Shown: positions 35,035 to 43,830 of the stretch, piece after piece
Layout of the letters: every line of letters starts with the position of its first letter
Numbering within the stretch: the stretch's first letter is position 1
Source of the DNA: Hyphomicrobium sp.
GTDB lineage: Bacteria > Pseudomonadota > Alphaproteobacteria > Rhizobiales > Hyphomicrobiaceae
NCBI GenBank assembly: GCA_022844105.1
Contig: JALHMJ010000001.1
Coordinates: forward strand, 261,264 to 325,263
Length of the DNA stretch: 64,000 bases
Reading direction: 5' to 3'
Notes under the pieces: generated by a model
What the model was told of the DNA's origin: nothing
What the model saw: only the letters and a program-made list of their open reading frames with translations
Database searches by the model: none
Position numbers and translations under genes: made by a program

Positions 35035-35123
35035 CACGTCGCGCACAAGGACGATCTGGCCACGCGAAACCCAACGACAGTGCTCGACGTAATAAGCAGA
35101 GACGTTCAACCGGTCGGGGTCAC

Positions 35124-35870
35124 ATGCAGGTTCGCAATAGCTTTCGTTTTTTATTTGTCGCGTCGGTATTTCTTATGTCCGTGTCTTCTGCGCGGGCGAA
35201 CACCGAGGTCACGCTGCGCGCATCCGACGGCGGTGCCGTTTCGGGAATGCGCTGGACTCCGGCGGGTGAAGCGAAGGCCGGCGTACTCCTGTTCCATCAG
35301 GCCGGTTCCAACTACGGCGAGTATGCTCCGATAGGTCCGCGACTTGCCGGTCTTGGCTATGATGTGACGGCGATCGATCAACGGGCGGGGGGAAACGCTT
35401 ACGGACGGGCCAACGCGACGGTTGCCGCGCGCGGCAAAATTTCAGGTTTTCTTGCCGCGCTGCCGGATCTCGAAGCGGCCTTGGCGGATGCACGTCAACG
35501 CCTGCCGGGCAAACCTATCGTCGTGATCGGATCGAGCTACTCGGCCGCGCTGGTTTTTCTGCTGGCTGCGGGTCATCCTACAGATGTGGCGGCCGTGGTT
35601 GCGTTTTCGCCTGGCGAGTATCTGTCGGGTGCATCGGTTGATGCGGCAGCCAAACGTGTGACAGTGCCGGTCTTCGTCACATCGGCGGCAGATAGCTTCG
35701 AGATCAGCGCTGCGGCAGATATCCTGGCGGTAAGCCCGTCCAAGCTAAAGGAACAGTTCGTTCCAAAGGCCGGACCACACGGCGCGTCGTTACTTCGTGC
35801 CGACAGCAATCCCGAGGGGTCGACCGCAGCCTGGGCAGCGCTAGAAGCCTTTCTCGCTCGCGTCGACTGA
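35124..35870 (+). CDS. Secreted alpha/beta-hydrolase family protein
   Basis: This 248-residue protein has a signal peptide (MQVRNSFRFLFVASVFLMSVSSARA) and an alpha/beta-hydrolase fold. The oxyanion region is VLLFHQAGSNYGEYAPIGPRLAGLGY, the nucleophile elbow GSSYSA (Ser in a GxSxS context), the likely acid Asp in TSAADSFEI and the His in GPHGAS. It probably hydrolyses an ester or peptide-like substrate in the periplasm. No family closer than dienelactone-hydrolase-like was recognised. Confidence 0.82.
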   Translation: MQVRNSFRFLFVASVFLMSVSSARANTEVTLRASDGGAVSGMRWTPAGEAKAGVLLFHQAGSNYGEYAPIGPRLAGLGYDVTAIDQRAGGNAYGRANATVAARGKISGFLAALPDLEAALADARQRLPGKPIVVIGSSYSAALVFLLAAGHPTDVAAVVAFSPGEYLSGASVDAAAKRVTVPVFVTSAADSFEISAAADILAVSPSKLKEQFVPKAGPHGASLLRADSNPEGSTAAWAALEAFLARVD

Positions 35871-36031
35871 GAGTTTGCGGCAGTGCGAATTGCTGGCTGC
35901 GACAACCTTATGACGGGCCTTGACGATTTCGCACTTTACAGGGGGGAGCGGAGGCCTTATTTCCGCGTCACGCACGGCGGGATAACTCGCACGGCGCTTC
36001 TGGTTTTATCCTGCTGGAGGTCCCGACCGTG

Positions 36032-37210
36032 ATGGAACGCTTTCCGTCTGCCGCCGCCCTTGTCGCTGCCAAGCAGCCTGAACGTCCGGTTCTGGCGTCT
36101 CGGCCGCATGCCGCAGCGCGGGCCGCCCGTTGGTTTTTGCAGAATTTTCCCGGCGACGTTGCCTACGCTTACAAGGCCAATTCGTCCGTCTTCATGATCG
36201 GTGCGCTCTATGGCGCCGGTATTCGGCACTTTGACGTTGCCTCAACGCCGGAGTTGGAAGACGCCGCAACCATTCCGAATGCGCACTTGCACTTCATGCA
36301 TCCGGTGAAGTCGCGTCGTTCGATCGCGAAGGCTTATCATTCGCATGGGATCCGCTCATTTTCGCTCGATAGTGAAGATGAGCTGCAAAAGATCGTCACT
36401 GAAACGGGTGCGGCAAGCGATCTGGTTCTGTTCGTGCGCATCGTCGTGCCGCCGATCAACTCGGCCGTGCCGCTTGAGCGGAAGTTCGGCATTTCGGGGG
36501 AAGCGGCGGCTCGGCTCCTGATCAAGGCGCGGCAAGCCGCTGACGAGCTTGGCATCACGTTCCACGTCGGTTCGCAAACCATGACGCCTGATGCGTACTC
36601 GCACGCGCTTGGTGAGGTCGGCAAGCTGATCGGGCATGCGGGTGTCGTCGTCGATCGTCTTGATGTCGGCGGCGGTTTTCCGGCGCTCTATCCGGGTATG
36701 ACACCGGCACCGCTTTCGAGCTTCATGGCAGCCATCCGCGAGGGTGTGGAGAAGCTGCCGGTCCGCGAAGACGTGCGACTGATGTGCGAACCTGGGCGGG
36801 CGCTCGTGGCGGAAGCCGAAAGCGTGATCGTGCGCGTTGAGGCGCGGCGGGGCACCGATCTTTTCATCAACGACGGCGGCTACGGCGTGCTGTTTGATGC
36901 CGCTCATTTGAACTGGGTATTCCCCGCTCAGTTGGTCTCGCGCGTTCCGGCAAAGGGTGAAGGCACGGAAGCCTTCGCGCTGTGGGGGCCAACGTGCGAT
37001 TCGATTGACTTCATGAAAGGGCCGTTCGTGTTGCCCGCGAACATCAAAGAGGGCGACTACATCGAGATCGGCAATGTTGGTGCCTACGGACGAGCCATTG
37101 CCGGCGACTTCAACGGGTACGGCCGGTACGATGAAGTCATTCTCGATGATGAGCCGATGATGTCACTTTACGGCGCGGACGAAATCAACCGCGCGGCGGG
37201 CCAACGTTAA
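36032..37210 (+). CDS. Type III PLP-dependent decarboxylase (ornithine/diaminopimelate decarboxylase fold)
   Basis: The 392-residue protein has the fold-type III decarboxylase motifs: PLP lysine in VAYAYKANSS, HVGSQT, DVGGGFPALYPG, CEPGRALVAEAE and the substrate-binding WGPTCDSIDF near the C-terminus. It converts a basic amino acid to a polyamine, most likely ornithine to putrescine, but the lysine/ornithine choice cannot be fixed. GGAGG upstream and the first residues fit the ATG at 36032 or the GTG three bases before. It stands alone. Confidence 0.9.
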   Translation: MERFPSAAALVAAKQPERPVLASRPHAAARAARWFLQNFPGDVAYAYKANSSVFMIGALYGAGIRHFDVASTPELEDAATIPNAHLHFMHPVKSRRSIAKAYHSHGIRSFSLDSEDELQKIVTETGAASDLVLFVRIVVPPINSAVPLERKFGISGEAAARLLIKARQAADELGITFHVGSQTMTPDAYSHALGEVGKLIGHAGVVVDRLDVGGGFPALYPGMTPAPLSSFMAAIREGVEKLPVREDVRLMCEPGRALVAEAESVIVRVEARRGTDLFINDGGYGVLFDAAHLNWVFPAQLVSRVPAKGEGTEAFALWGPTCDSIDFMKGPFVLPANIKEGDYIEIGNVGAYGRAIAGDFNGYGRYDEVILDDEPMMSLYGADEINRAAGQR

Positions 37211-37318
37211 GGCTTGCTCGTCCCTCGCTTACCCACAGGCGAAAGACGCGCGCCCTCTCTCGGCGGCACCCGAATCACAGCACGACTCATGCTCATTCAG
37301 CAGTCTGAGGAGATGAGC

Positions 37319-37618
37319 ATGACAAGCGTTGTGGGCTTATGGAACCGACTTTGCGGTGACATGTCCCTACCCGAAGTCACGCCCGCTGCCGGACCGCCAT
37401 CTGGGCGATCCGCCGGGCAGATGATTGCCGGCTGCGAATATGAATTGCGCCAGCTGCGCCGCGACATCACGCCGACGGTATCGGTCACCGCCGCTGTGCG
37501 CTTGTCCGGCGAGCCGTTCGTTCTGGGTGCAAAGCTGCGTAACGCGGCTTATCGCGCTCGACTCGCGGCGGTGGTACAGGAAGAACGGCCCAACCCTGAT
37601 ACTTGCCCGTCCGCCTGA
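37319..37618 (+). CDS. Uncharacterised small protein upstream of modE
   Basis: A 99-residue product (MTSVVGLWNRLCGDMSLPEV...) was chosen because AGGAG lies seven bases before this ATG. It ends VQEERPNPDTCPSA and has a basic helix (GCEYELRQLRRDITP). No family was recognised. It might be linked to the molybdate regulator gene 78 bases downstream, but nothing in the protein says so. Confidence is moderate because minus-strand shadows also occur here. Confidence 0.5.
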   Translation: MTSVVGLWNRLCGDMSLPEVTPAAGPPSGRSAGQMIAGCEYELRQLRRDITPTVSVTAAVRLSGEPFVLGAKLRNAAYRARLAAVVQEERPNPDTCPSA

Positions 37619-37695
37619 CCCCCATTCCCCCAAATTCTCGACTTGGCTGTTGTCCGGTCGCGCCGCTAATCAGGACGGGGGAAAGGATAATTGTC

Positions 37696-38082
37696 ATGAC
37701 ACGGATCCGGCTGCGGGTTGATTTTGATCGCGACCGTTACATCGGTCACGGGCGCATTGAGTTGCTTGAACTCATCGGCCGTCACGGGTCGATTGCCCAG
37801 GCAGCGAAAGCCATGGGTATGTCGTACAAGCGTGCGTGGTATCTCATCGACGAATTCAACAGCCTGTTCAGTGAGCCGCTCATCGCACGTCAGCACGGCG
37901 GCAAGGGCGGGGGCTCAGCGGCGTTGACGCCGTTCGGGGCGCGGCTGGTGGAGGAGTACCGCGCAATGGAAACTAAAGCTCTCAGCGTGTTTGCCGAGCC
38001 GATCATGTTTCTGGAAAGCCATTTGGCAGCCAAGGCTGTTGCTCCGGCAAGATCGGCAAAGTCCCGTAAGCCAGCTGTCTGA
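37696..38082 (+). CDS. modE: ModE-like molybdate regulator, HTH domain only
   Basis: The 128-residue cytoplasmic protein keeps the ModE winged-helix region: GHGRIELLELIGRHGSIAQAAKAMGMSYKRAWYLIDEFNSLF and the wing RQHGGKGGGSAALTPFG. E. coli ModE (about 260 residues) has C-terminal molybdate-binding Mop domains, which are absent here. It likely acts as a dimeric repressor or activator without an attached sensor. Its stop abuts the stop of the convergent modC. A palindrome upstream of modA is a good target candidate. Confidence 0.9.
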   Translation: MTRIRLRVDFDRDRYIGHGRIELLELIGRHGSIAQAAKAMGMSYKRAWYLIDEFNSLFSEPLIARQHGGKGGGSAALTPFGARLVEEYRAMETKALSVFAEPIMFLESHLAAKAVAPARSAKSRKPAV

Positions 38083-38757
38083 TCAGCGCGCGAGGATCTG
38101 CGCCGGGGGGCCCGCTGCTGTGATGCGGCCACGCTCGATGCGAAGTGCACTGTCGCCAAGCCGGACGGCTTCGTCGCGCCCGTGCGTGACATAGAGCACG
38201 GGCACATGGAATTCGTCGCGGATGCGGGCGATGAGCGGCAGGATGGCGTGCCGCTTGTCTTCATCAAGTCCCGACAAGGGTTCGTCCATCAGCAGCAGGC
38301 GGGGCGAGGACAGGAGCGCCCTGGCGAGGGCGACGCGGCTTTTTTCTCCACCCGACAAGCGGGCCGGCCGGCGGGAGAGCAGTTGCGAAATACCGAGAAC
38401 CTCGATGACATGATCGCTCTCGATGACGGTGTCAGCCCGGCCCCGGAACCAGCTGCCGAAGGCAAGATTTTGCGCGACCGTCAGATGCGGGAATAGCTGC
38501 GCATCCTGGAACACGAGACCGATGCGGCGCTTGTAGGGCTTAACGAACACGCGGGCGCTTGTATCGGTCAGCACGTCGCTGCCGATAACGATGCGGCCGC
38601 GATCAGGCTTTTCCAGCCCGGCGATCAGATGCAGCATCGTCGTCTTGCCGGCACCAGAGGGCCCGAACAGAACTGTGATGCCAGTGCCTGCCGAAAAGGT
38701 GGCGTCGAGCGCGAAGCTGCCCAGCCGCAAAGTGCAATCGAATTCGAGTACGCTCAT
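38083..38757 (-). CDS. modC: Molybdate ABC transporter ATP-binding protein
   Basis: The 224-residue ATPase has Walker A GPSGAGKT, Q-loop FQDAQLFPHL, signature LSGGEKSRVALARAL and Walker B LLLMDEP with the H-loop THGRDEA. It is much shorter than the usual ModC (about 350 residues) and lacks the C-terminal Mop/TOBE regulatory domain. ATP hydrolysis should drive molybdate uptake through ModB. The four-base overlap with modB (ATGA type) indicates translational coupling. Confidence 0.94.
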   Translation of the reverse strand: MSVLEFDCTLRLGSFALDATFSAGTGITVLFGPSGAGKTTMLHLIAGLEKPDRGRIVIGSDVLTDTSARVFVKPYKRRIGLVFQDAQLFPHLTVAQNLAFGSWFRGRADTVIESDHVIEVLGISQLLSRRPARLSGGEKSRVALARALLSSPRLLLMDEPLSGLDEDKRHAILPLIARIRDEFHVPVLYVTHGRDEAVRLGDSALRIERGRITAAGPPAQILAR

Positions 38758-39473
38758 TCGAAGACCGAGGTGCGCTTGAGGACCTTCTGGCTCAAGACTT
38801 CGGACGCAATGAGCGCCAGCAGCGCGATGGTGACGGAGACGGCAGCAAGGCGCAGTGCGCTTGCCTCGCCGCCGGGCACTTGTGTGTAGGTGTAGATTGC
38901 GGAGGGGATCGTCTGGGTTTCGCCAGGTATGTTGGAGACGAACGTGATCGTGGCGCCGAATTCGCCGAGCGCTTTGGCAAAACAGAGAATGACGCCGACG
39001 AGGATGCCGGGCGCCGCGAGCGGCAACGTGACGGTGAAGAATGTCGCCATCGGTCCCGCACCGAGTGTGCCGGCGGCTCGTTCCAGACGGCGGTCAATTG
39101 TTTCGAAGGAAAGGCGGATGGCGCGGAGCATGAGCGGAAAGCTCATCACTGCAGCGGCCAGCGCCGCGCCGGTCCAGCGGAACGAGAACGTCAATCCCAG
39201 CGTGTCATAGAGGAATGCCCCGGCCGGCCCCTGCCGCCCAAACGCCAGCAGCAGAAAGTAGCCGGTGACGACCGGCGGCAGAACGAGCGGAAGATGCAGC
39301 AAGCCGTTCAGCAGTGTCTTGCCAGGAAATGACCATCGCGCAAGTGCATACCCCGCCAGAATCGCGACAGGAAGCGAGGCCAGCGTTGCTGTGATGGCGA
39401 CCCGTACGCTCAGGCCGATGGCTGTCCATTCTTCAGGCGTGAACTCGGGCAAGAATGGCATGAACTCTGGCAT
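38754..39473 (-). CDS. modB: Molybdate ABC transporter permease
   Basis: The 239-residue inner-membrane protein has five or six helices and the ModB motif region PLVLPPVVTGYFLLLAFG. An EAA-like loop (ERAAGTLGAGPMATFFTVTLPLAAPGI) is present, as is the conserved LGEFGATITFVSNIPGETQTIPSAIYTY. It forms the channel with ModC and accepts molybdate from ModA. It lies 15 bases from the modA stop and overlaps modC. The order modA-modB-modC is the classical operon. Confidence 0.95.
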   Translation of the reverse strand: MPEFMPFLPEFTPEEWTAIGLSVRVAITATLASLPVAILAGYALARWSFPGKTLLNGLLHLPLVLPPVVTGYFLLLAFGRQGPAGAFLYDTLGLTFSFRWTGAALAAAVMSFPLMLRAIRLSFETIDRRLERAAGTLGAGPMATFFTVTLPLAAPGILVGVILCFAKALGEFGATITFVSNIPGETQTIPSAIYTYTQVPGGEASALRLAAVSVTIALLALIASEVLSQKVLKRTSVFE

Positions 39474-39488
39474 TCGTTTTCTCTTCGA

Positions 39489-40307
39489 TCACTGCGCTGG
39501 GCCAAAGCCATGTGCTGCAAACAGCGCTGCGCCTTCGCTTGACTTAAGAAAGCTGATGAAGGCTGCCGCCGCGTCGGGCGAAGCCGCAGCCTTCGTCACG
39601 GCGGCAGGATAAATGATCGCTGGATGGGAGTTGGCGGGGAACGTCGCCACGATGCGCACGGTTGGATCGGCGTTGGCATCGGAAGCATAGACAATTCCAA
39701 GCGGCGCTTCTGCGCGCGAGACGAGCGCCAAGGCCGCGCGGACATTTTCCGCCGGAGCCAATTTGTTTTCGACGCCGGCCCAGGCACCCATGCTTTGCAA
39801 GGCGGCCTTGGCATATTTGCCGGCCGGGACGGCTTTGACATCAGCGACAGCAAGGCGTCCGTCGCCGAGGATGCTGGCCAAATCAACGCCGGGCGTCAGG
39901 GTCACCGTCGCCTGGCTCGACCGCGGCGCGATGAGCACCAACGTATTGGTTGCAACAACGGTGCGCGTTTCGGCGCGCACCAGATCCTTGCCGACAAGAT
40001 AGTCCATCCAATCGGCATCGGCGCTGATGAAGACGTCGGCAGGAGCGCCCTGTTCGATCTGTTTGGCCAGGGCGGATGACGACGCGAGCGCCACGATCGG
40101 CTTGGGCTTCCCAGCGTCCTGCATCGCTTTGCCTGCCGCGTCGAGCACATTCTTCAGGCTAGAAGCGGCGAAGATGGTGGCGCCCGACTGAGCCGCGCGG
40201 GGCGTTGGAGCTTCGGCGTGCCCCGTATCACACCAGCCCACTGCAAAGGCCAGGGTCACTGCAACGGCGACTGCCGATCGTAACATCGACACTTTCAAAA
40301 GATGCAT
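39489..40307 (-). CDS. modA: Molybdate ABC transporter substrate-binding protein
   Basis: The 272-residue protein has a signal peptide (MHLLKVSMLRSAVAVAVTLAFAVGWCDTGHA) and the ModA pattern: TIFAASSLKNVLDAAGKAM, VALASSSALAKQIEQGAPADVFISADADWMDYLV and LGIVYASDANADP. It binds molybdate (or tungstate) in the periplasm and delivers it to ModB. The start at 40307 is supported by a GGAG site; the ORF track adds an upstream extension. It is the first gene of the operon and the palindrome directly upstream may be a ModE-type operator. Confidence 0.94.
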   Translation of the reverse strand: MHLLKVSMLRSAVAVAVTLAFAVGWCDTGHAEAPTPRAAQSGATIFAASSLKNVLDAAGKAMQDAGKPKPIVALASSSALAKQIEQGAPADVFISADADWMDYLVGKDLVRAETRTVVATNTLVLIAPRSSQATVTLTPGVDLASILGDGRLAVADVKAVPAGKYAKAALQSMGAWAGVENKLAPAENVRAALALVSRAEAPLGIVYASDANADPTVRIVATFPANSHPAIIYPAAVTKAAASPDAAAAFISFLKSSEGAALFAAHGFGPAQ

Positions 40308-40322
40308 CGTTCGTCTCTCCAA

Positions 40323-40351
40323 CGCGGATATAGCCGACCGGATATATCGCG
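40323..40351. promoter_or_regulatory. Candidate ModE-type operator upstream of modA
   Basis: An interrupted palindrome reads CGCGGATATA-GCCGACCG-GATATATCGCG, with ATATA/TATAT half sites flanked by CG-rich ends. This resembles the known ModE box (CGNTATATA with its inverted repeat TATATNNCG). It lies 16 bases upstream of the modA start codon, inside the likely promoter, and a ModE-like gene is encoded in the same locus. The match is by eye. Confidence 0.6.
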
Positions 40352-40481
40352 TTAGGACGCAAAATACCACCTGTGCATTGTTGTTTTTCGAAGTAACCAA
40401 TTACAAGTCGAGCGCGCTGTACGGTTTAAAGTCCGATCGTCAGCAAATGGCGATGGCAAAGACCGGCAAAGGACCGTTGGC

Positions 40482-41354
40482 ATGAAGGGCATCATTCTGG
40501 CGGGCGGCAGCGGCACGCGGCTGTATCCGTTGACCTATGCGGTCTCCAAACAGCTGTTGCCGGTGTATGACAAGCCGATGATCTATTACCCGCTTTCAGT
40601 TCTGATGCTGGCGGGCATCCGCGAAATTCTTATCATCACGACGCCGCATGATCAGCCGCTGTTCAAGCAATTGCTCGGTGACGGCGAACTGCTTGGCCTG
40701 TCGATATCGTATGCCGTTCAACCGGCGCCCGACGGGCTCGCGCAAGCGTTCATCATCGGCGCCGATTTCATTGGGACGGATCGCGTCGCACTCGTACTCG
40801 GTGACAACATCTTTTACGGGCATGGCTTGCCGGAACTGCTGAGCCAAGCGGTCGAGACCCCCGTCGGCGCCAGCATTTTTGCCTATGAAGTTGCCGACCC
40901 GGAACGCTATGGCGTGGTGGCATTCGATACTTCGGGCCGGGCCACCTCGATCGAGGAAAAGCCGCACACGCCGAAATCAAATTTTGCCGTGACGGGGCTC
41001 TACTTCTACGACAACGACGTGGTTGAGATTGCGCGGGATATCAAACCATCCGCGCGCGGTGAACTGGAAATCACCACGCTCAACGAGCACTATCTTCAAG
41101 CTGGAAAACTCAACGTCATCCGCATGGGTCGCGGCTTTGCGTGGCTCGACACCGGGACTTTCGACAGCTTATTAGCGGCCGGGGAATTTGTATCGACCCT
41201 GGAACAACGCCAGAGCCTGAAGATTTGCTGTCCCGAAGAGATCGCGCTGCGGCAGGGTTTCACGACGATAGAGAAGATGGGTCCGTGGCTCGACCGGCTC
41301 GGCAAGTCGGCGTACGCTTCTTACGTACGCAAGGTAGCGGCCCGGTTGGAGTGA
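40482..41354 (+). CDS. rmlA: Glucose-1-phosphate thymidylyltransferase
   Basis: The 290-residue cytoplasmic enzyme makes dTDP-glucose from dTTP and glucose-1-phosphate. The nucleotide loop is in [34 protein letters not shown], and the signature GDNIFYGHG and the [10 protein letters not shown]-like region ([14 protein letters not shown]) are present. It is usually grouped with rmlB, rmlC and rmlD, but these are absent here, so the rest of the rhamnose or other deoxysugar pathway must be elsewhere. It is divergent from modA. Confidence 0.95.
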   Translation: MKGIILAGGSGTRLYPLTYAVSKQLLPVYDKPMIYYPLSVLMLAGIREILIITTPHDQPLFKQLLGDGELLGLSISYAVQPAPDGLAQAFIIGADFIGTDRVALVLGDNIFYGHGLPELLSQAVETPVGASIFAYEVADPERYGVVAFDTSGRATSIEEKPHTPKSNFAVTGLYFYDNDVVEIARDIKPSARGELEITTLNEHYLQAGKLNVIRMGRGFAWLDTGTFDSLLAAGEFVSTLEQRQSLKICCPEEIALRQGFTTIEKMGPWLDRLGKSAYASYVRKVAARLE

Positions 41355-41377
41355 CGGGTGGCAACTTGCAACTCATG

Positions 41378-42973
41378 TCAGCCGGCCAGGTGTTTCCAAA
41401 CCCTTGAAATGACGATTGAGCCTTCGCCTACCGCCGAGGCGACCCGCTTAATGGATGTCGCGCGGACGTCGCCCACTGCAAACACGCCGGGGCGCGATGT
41501 GCTGAAGTCCGCCGTGCTCATGATGTATCCTTGCTTGTCCAATTCCAAAAACTCCGACAGCCAACTTGTGTTGGGGGCTGCGCCGACCATCAGGAAAAGT
41601 CCCGCGGCTGGGAGCTGGACCGTCTCCCCGCTGTCCTGTTTGGCCAACGTCACGCGCTCAAGTTGGTCGCCACCATGCAGGCCGGTCACCTCTGATCGGA
41701 AATGCAGAGTAATCGAGGGCGTCTTATGGATGCGATCGATCAGGTAATCCGACATCGAGGCCGCCAGCGATGTGCCACGCACGACAAGATGAACATGGCC
41801 GGCGCGCTGGCTGAGAAACATCGCCGCTTGGCCGGCCGAGTTGCCGCCTCCGACAACGACCGCATCTGCACCGCGCAGATGGCGAGCCTCGATCTCGGTG
41901 GCGGCATAGGACACCCCTGCGCCTTCGAATTCGTCCAGCCGAGCGATCGGCAAGCGCCGATATTGCACGCCGGTCGCAACGACGATGGCACGGCCCTTCA
42001 CATTGACACCGTCGTCCAGTTCCAGTGCAAAACCGGCAGCGTTCTCGTGGATCGCGCAAACGCGGCGCGGCACGGCGAAGCGGGTGCCGAATTTCAGCGC
42101 TTGTATTTCACCCCGCGCACAAAGGTCCGCGCCCGAAATGCCGGTAGGAAAGCCCATGTAGTTCTCGATGCGCGACGACGTCGCCGCCTGACCACCGACG
42201 GATAATTCATCGATCACGAGGGCGCGCAGACCTTCCGCTCCAGCGTAGACGCCAGCAGCGATCCCCGCCGGTCCGGCGCCGACGATGACGACATCGAATT
42301 GGGCGCCTTCCTCGACGGCCGAGTCCAGCCCGAAGTGCCGCGCGATTCTGCGTGGGGTAGGGTCGGTTAAGACCGTGGCTTCACCAAGCACGACTACGGG
42401 TTGGCCGGCGGTAATCCCGCAGCGCGTGGCGAGCATCTGTGCCTCGTCGCTGTCCAGTGTCAACGATCGGAATGGAATGCGATTGGAGGCTGCAAATGCT
42501 TCGACGCGCCGAACGCCGCGATCTTCGGCGGCACCGATCAGCGTCAATCCCGCCTGATCGCTGTCGATGAGGCGTCGGCGCCGGGCCGCCAGGACCGTCA
42601 CAATGATATCGCTCATGTCTGGGATAGCGGACATCAACTGTAACACTGCGTCTCGCGGAACCCGGATCGCGCGCAGAGGTGTGACGGCTCGGTTGGTCAG
42701 CATGATAGTGCCGCCGGTCAACAAGCTCATCTCGCCGGTAAATTGCGTAGGCCCCAACGTCGCGTTGCCGTAGCGTTCACCTGTCACCTCATCATAGGCT
42801 GCAGCCTCGCCTTCGAGAATGTAGAAGAACGCGTCGCTGGGTTGGCCAAAAGCGACGAGGGTCTCGCCCGGCGCAAAATTCACGACCTCGCCCGCGGCAT
42901 GCAACTGGGCGACATGGGCGGGCGCCAGGGGCTTGCGGACGTAGGTCGCTAAGTCAGGCGCGGCATGTTCCAT
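41378..42973 (-). CDS. Cyclic-nucleotide-domain fused to thioredoxin-reductase-like flavoprotein
   Basis: This 531-residue fusion has an N-terminal cyclic-nucleotide-binding-like domain (about 20-125: VVNFAPGETLVAFGQPSDAFFYILEGEAAAY...GEMSLLTGG). A linker is followed by a TrxR-type FAD/NAD oxidoreductase with IVGAGPAGIAAGVYAGAEGL (FAD), VVVGGGNSAGQAAMFL (NAD(P)H) and FAVGDVRATS. The CxxC redox centre of thioredoxin reductase is replaced by SYAATEIEA, so it cannot reduce thioredoxin in the usual way. It may act as a ferredoxin/flavin-type reductase regulated by a nucleotide. It is near the tRNA-Val gene. Confidence 0.9.
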   Translation of the reverse strand: MEHAAPDLATYVRKPLAPAHVAQLHAAGEVVNFAPGETLVAFGQPSDAFFYILEGEAAAYDEVTGERYGNATLGPTQFTGEMSLLTGGTIMLTNRAVTPLRAIRVPRDAVLQLMSAIPDMSDIIVTVLAARRRRLIDSDQAGLTLIGAAEDRGVRRVEAFAASNRIPFRSLTLDSDEAQMLATRCGITAGQPVVVLGEATVLTDPTPRRIARHFGLDSAVEEGAQFDVVIVGAGPAGIAAGVYAGAEGLRALVIDELSVGGQAATSSRIENYMGFPTGISGADLCARGEIQALKFGTRFAVPRRVCAIHENAAGFALELDDGVNVKGRAIVVATGVQYRRLPIARLDEFEGAGVSYAATEIEARHLRGADAVVVGGGNSAGQAAMFLSQRAGHVHLVVRGTSLAASMSDYLIDRIHKTPSITLHFRSEVTGLHGGDQLERVTLAKQDSGETVQLPAAGLFLMVGAAPNTSWLSEFLELDKQGYIMSTADFSTSRPGVFAVGDVRATSIKRVASAVGEGSIVISRVWKHLAG

Positions 42974-43154
42974 TTACTGAAGCCCCTCATCATTTGCAGG
43001 CGTACCCGGCGCGCCCCATCATCGGAAAACGTGCGCTGGTTGCCAACGTCTCCAATTGTCCAACGGCACGGCATGTGTCGCTGTCGAACGCAGACGTGGG
43101 CCCACCGATACGGGCGTACTTTCTATTGCCTGATGATTTTTGTATTTCTTTACA

Positions 43155-43229
43155 TGGTGGGCGGTGCAGGGATTGAACCTGCGACCCCACCCGTGTGAAG
43201 GGTGTGCTCTACCGCTGAGCTAACCGCCC
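43155..43229 (-). tRNA. tRNA-Val (anticodon CAC)
   Basis: The reverse complement folds as a 75-base tRNA: acceptor GGGCGGT pairs with ACCGCCC, then A and an encoded CCA. The anticodon stem CACCC/GGGTG encloses the loop TTCACAC, giving anticodon CAC (valine GUG codons). The T-arm is GCAGG-TTCAATC-CCTGC. It lies alone between the flavoprotein and tusA genes. Confidence 0.97.
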
Positions 43230-43350
43230 GGTCCGGATTGCAAATATCGAGGCGTCACACGCGACAGCCGTCCGAGAGGCGCGTTATGGAGAGCCGCCGT
43301 CGGGGTGTCAAGCGGACCGGAAAGGGTTCCGCGAGGCACGTCGTTGCAGG

Positions 43351-43578
43351 TCATCGCATCCGGCGGAGTAGAAACCGGAAGACGCCGTCGGAGTGGCTGC
43401 CCTCCAAAAGGACGTGCCCAGTGGTTTCGGCAAAAACCCGAAAGTCATCGTGCGCGCCCGGGTCCGTCGACAACACTTCGAGAATGCCGCCGACCGGCAA
43501 CTCGCCAATGGCCTTGCGGGCCTTGAGAATCGGAAGCGGGCAGGGCATCCCGCGGGTATCAATCGTTTTGTAGGCCAT
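43351..43578 (-). CDS. tusA: TusA-type sulfurtransferase
   Basis: The 75-residue protein has the TusA/SirA signature DTRGMPCPLPILKARKAIGELPVG, where Cys13 of the CPxP motif is the persulfide carrier, and the fold ends TTGHVLLEGSHSDGVFRFLLRR. It can relay sulfur in 2-thiouridine tRNA modification or other sulfur transfer. Which partner it uses is not shown here because no tusBCD or iscS gene is adjacent. The assignment is to the family; the precise role is open. Confidence 0.9.
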   Translation of the reverse strand: MAYKTIDTRGMPCPLPILKARKAIGELPVGGILEVLSTDPGAHDDFRVFAETTGHVLLEGSHSDGVFRFLLRRMR

Positions 43579-43830
43579 AATCTCGCAAATGCCGCAGTTG
43601 ACGCGCCCGGCGTCGGCCCGGCGAGGCCATATTGCGGCTTTTAATATGAAAGACTTAGGCTCTCAAGACAGCCGTTTGAATAGACCGGAAACCATTGTCA
43701 CGCTGAAGCCTCTTTGCGGGCCGTTCTCCAAAGGTCTTTGGTGTTCGAGGCGAAGCGGCTATAGGGTGCCCGCCGGGGGACGTGCCGGGGCACTGCAACG
43801 ACATGGGCCGGCCCAGAGGGGATATACCAG

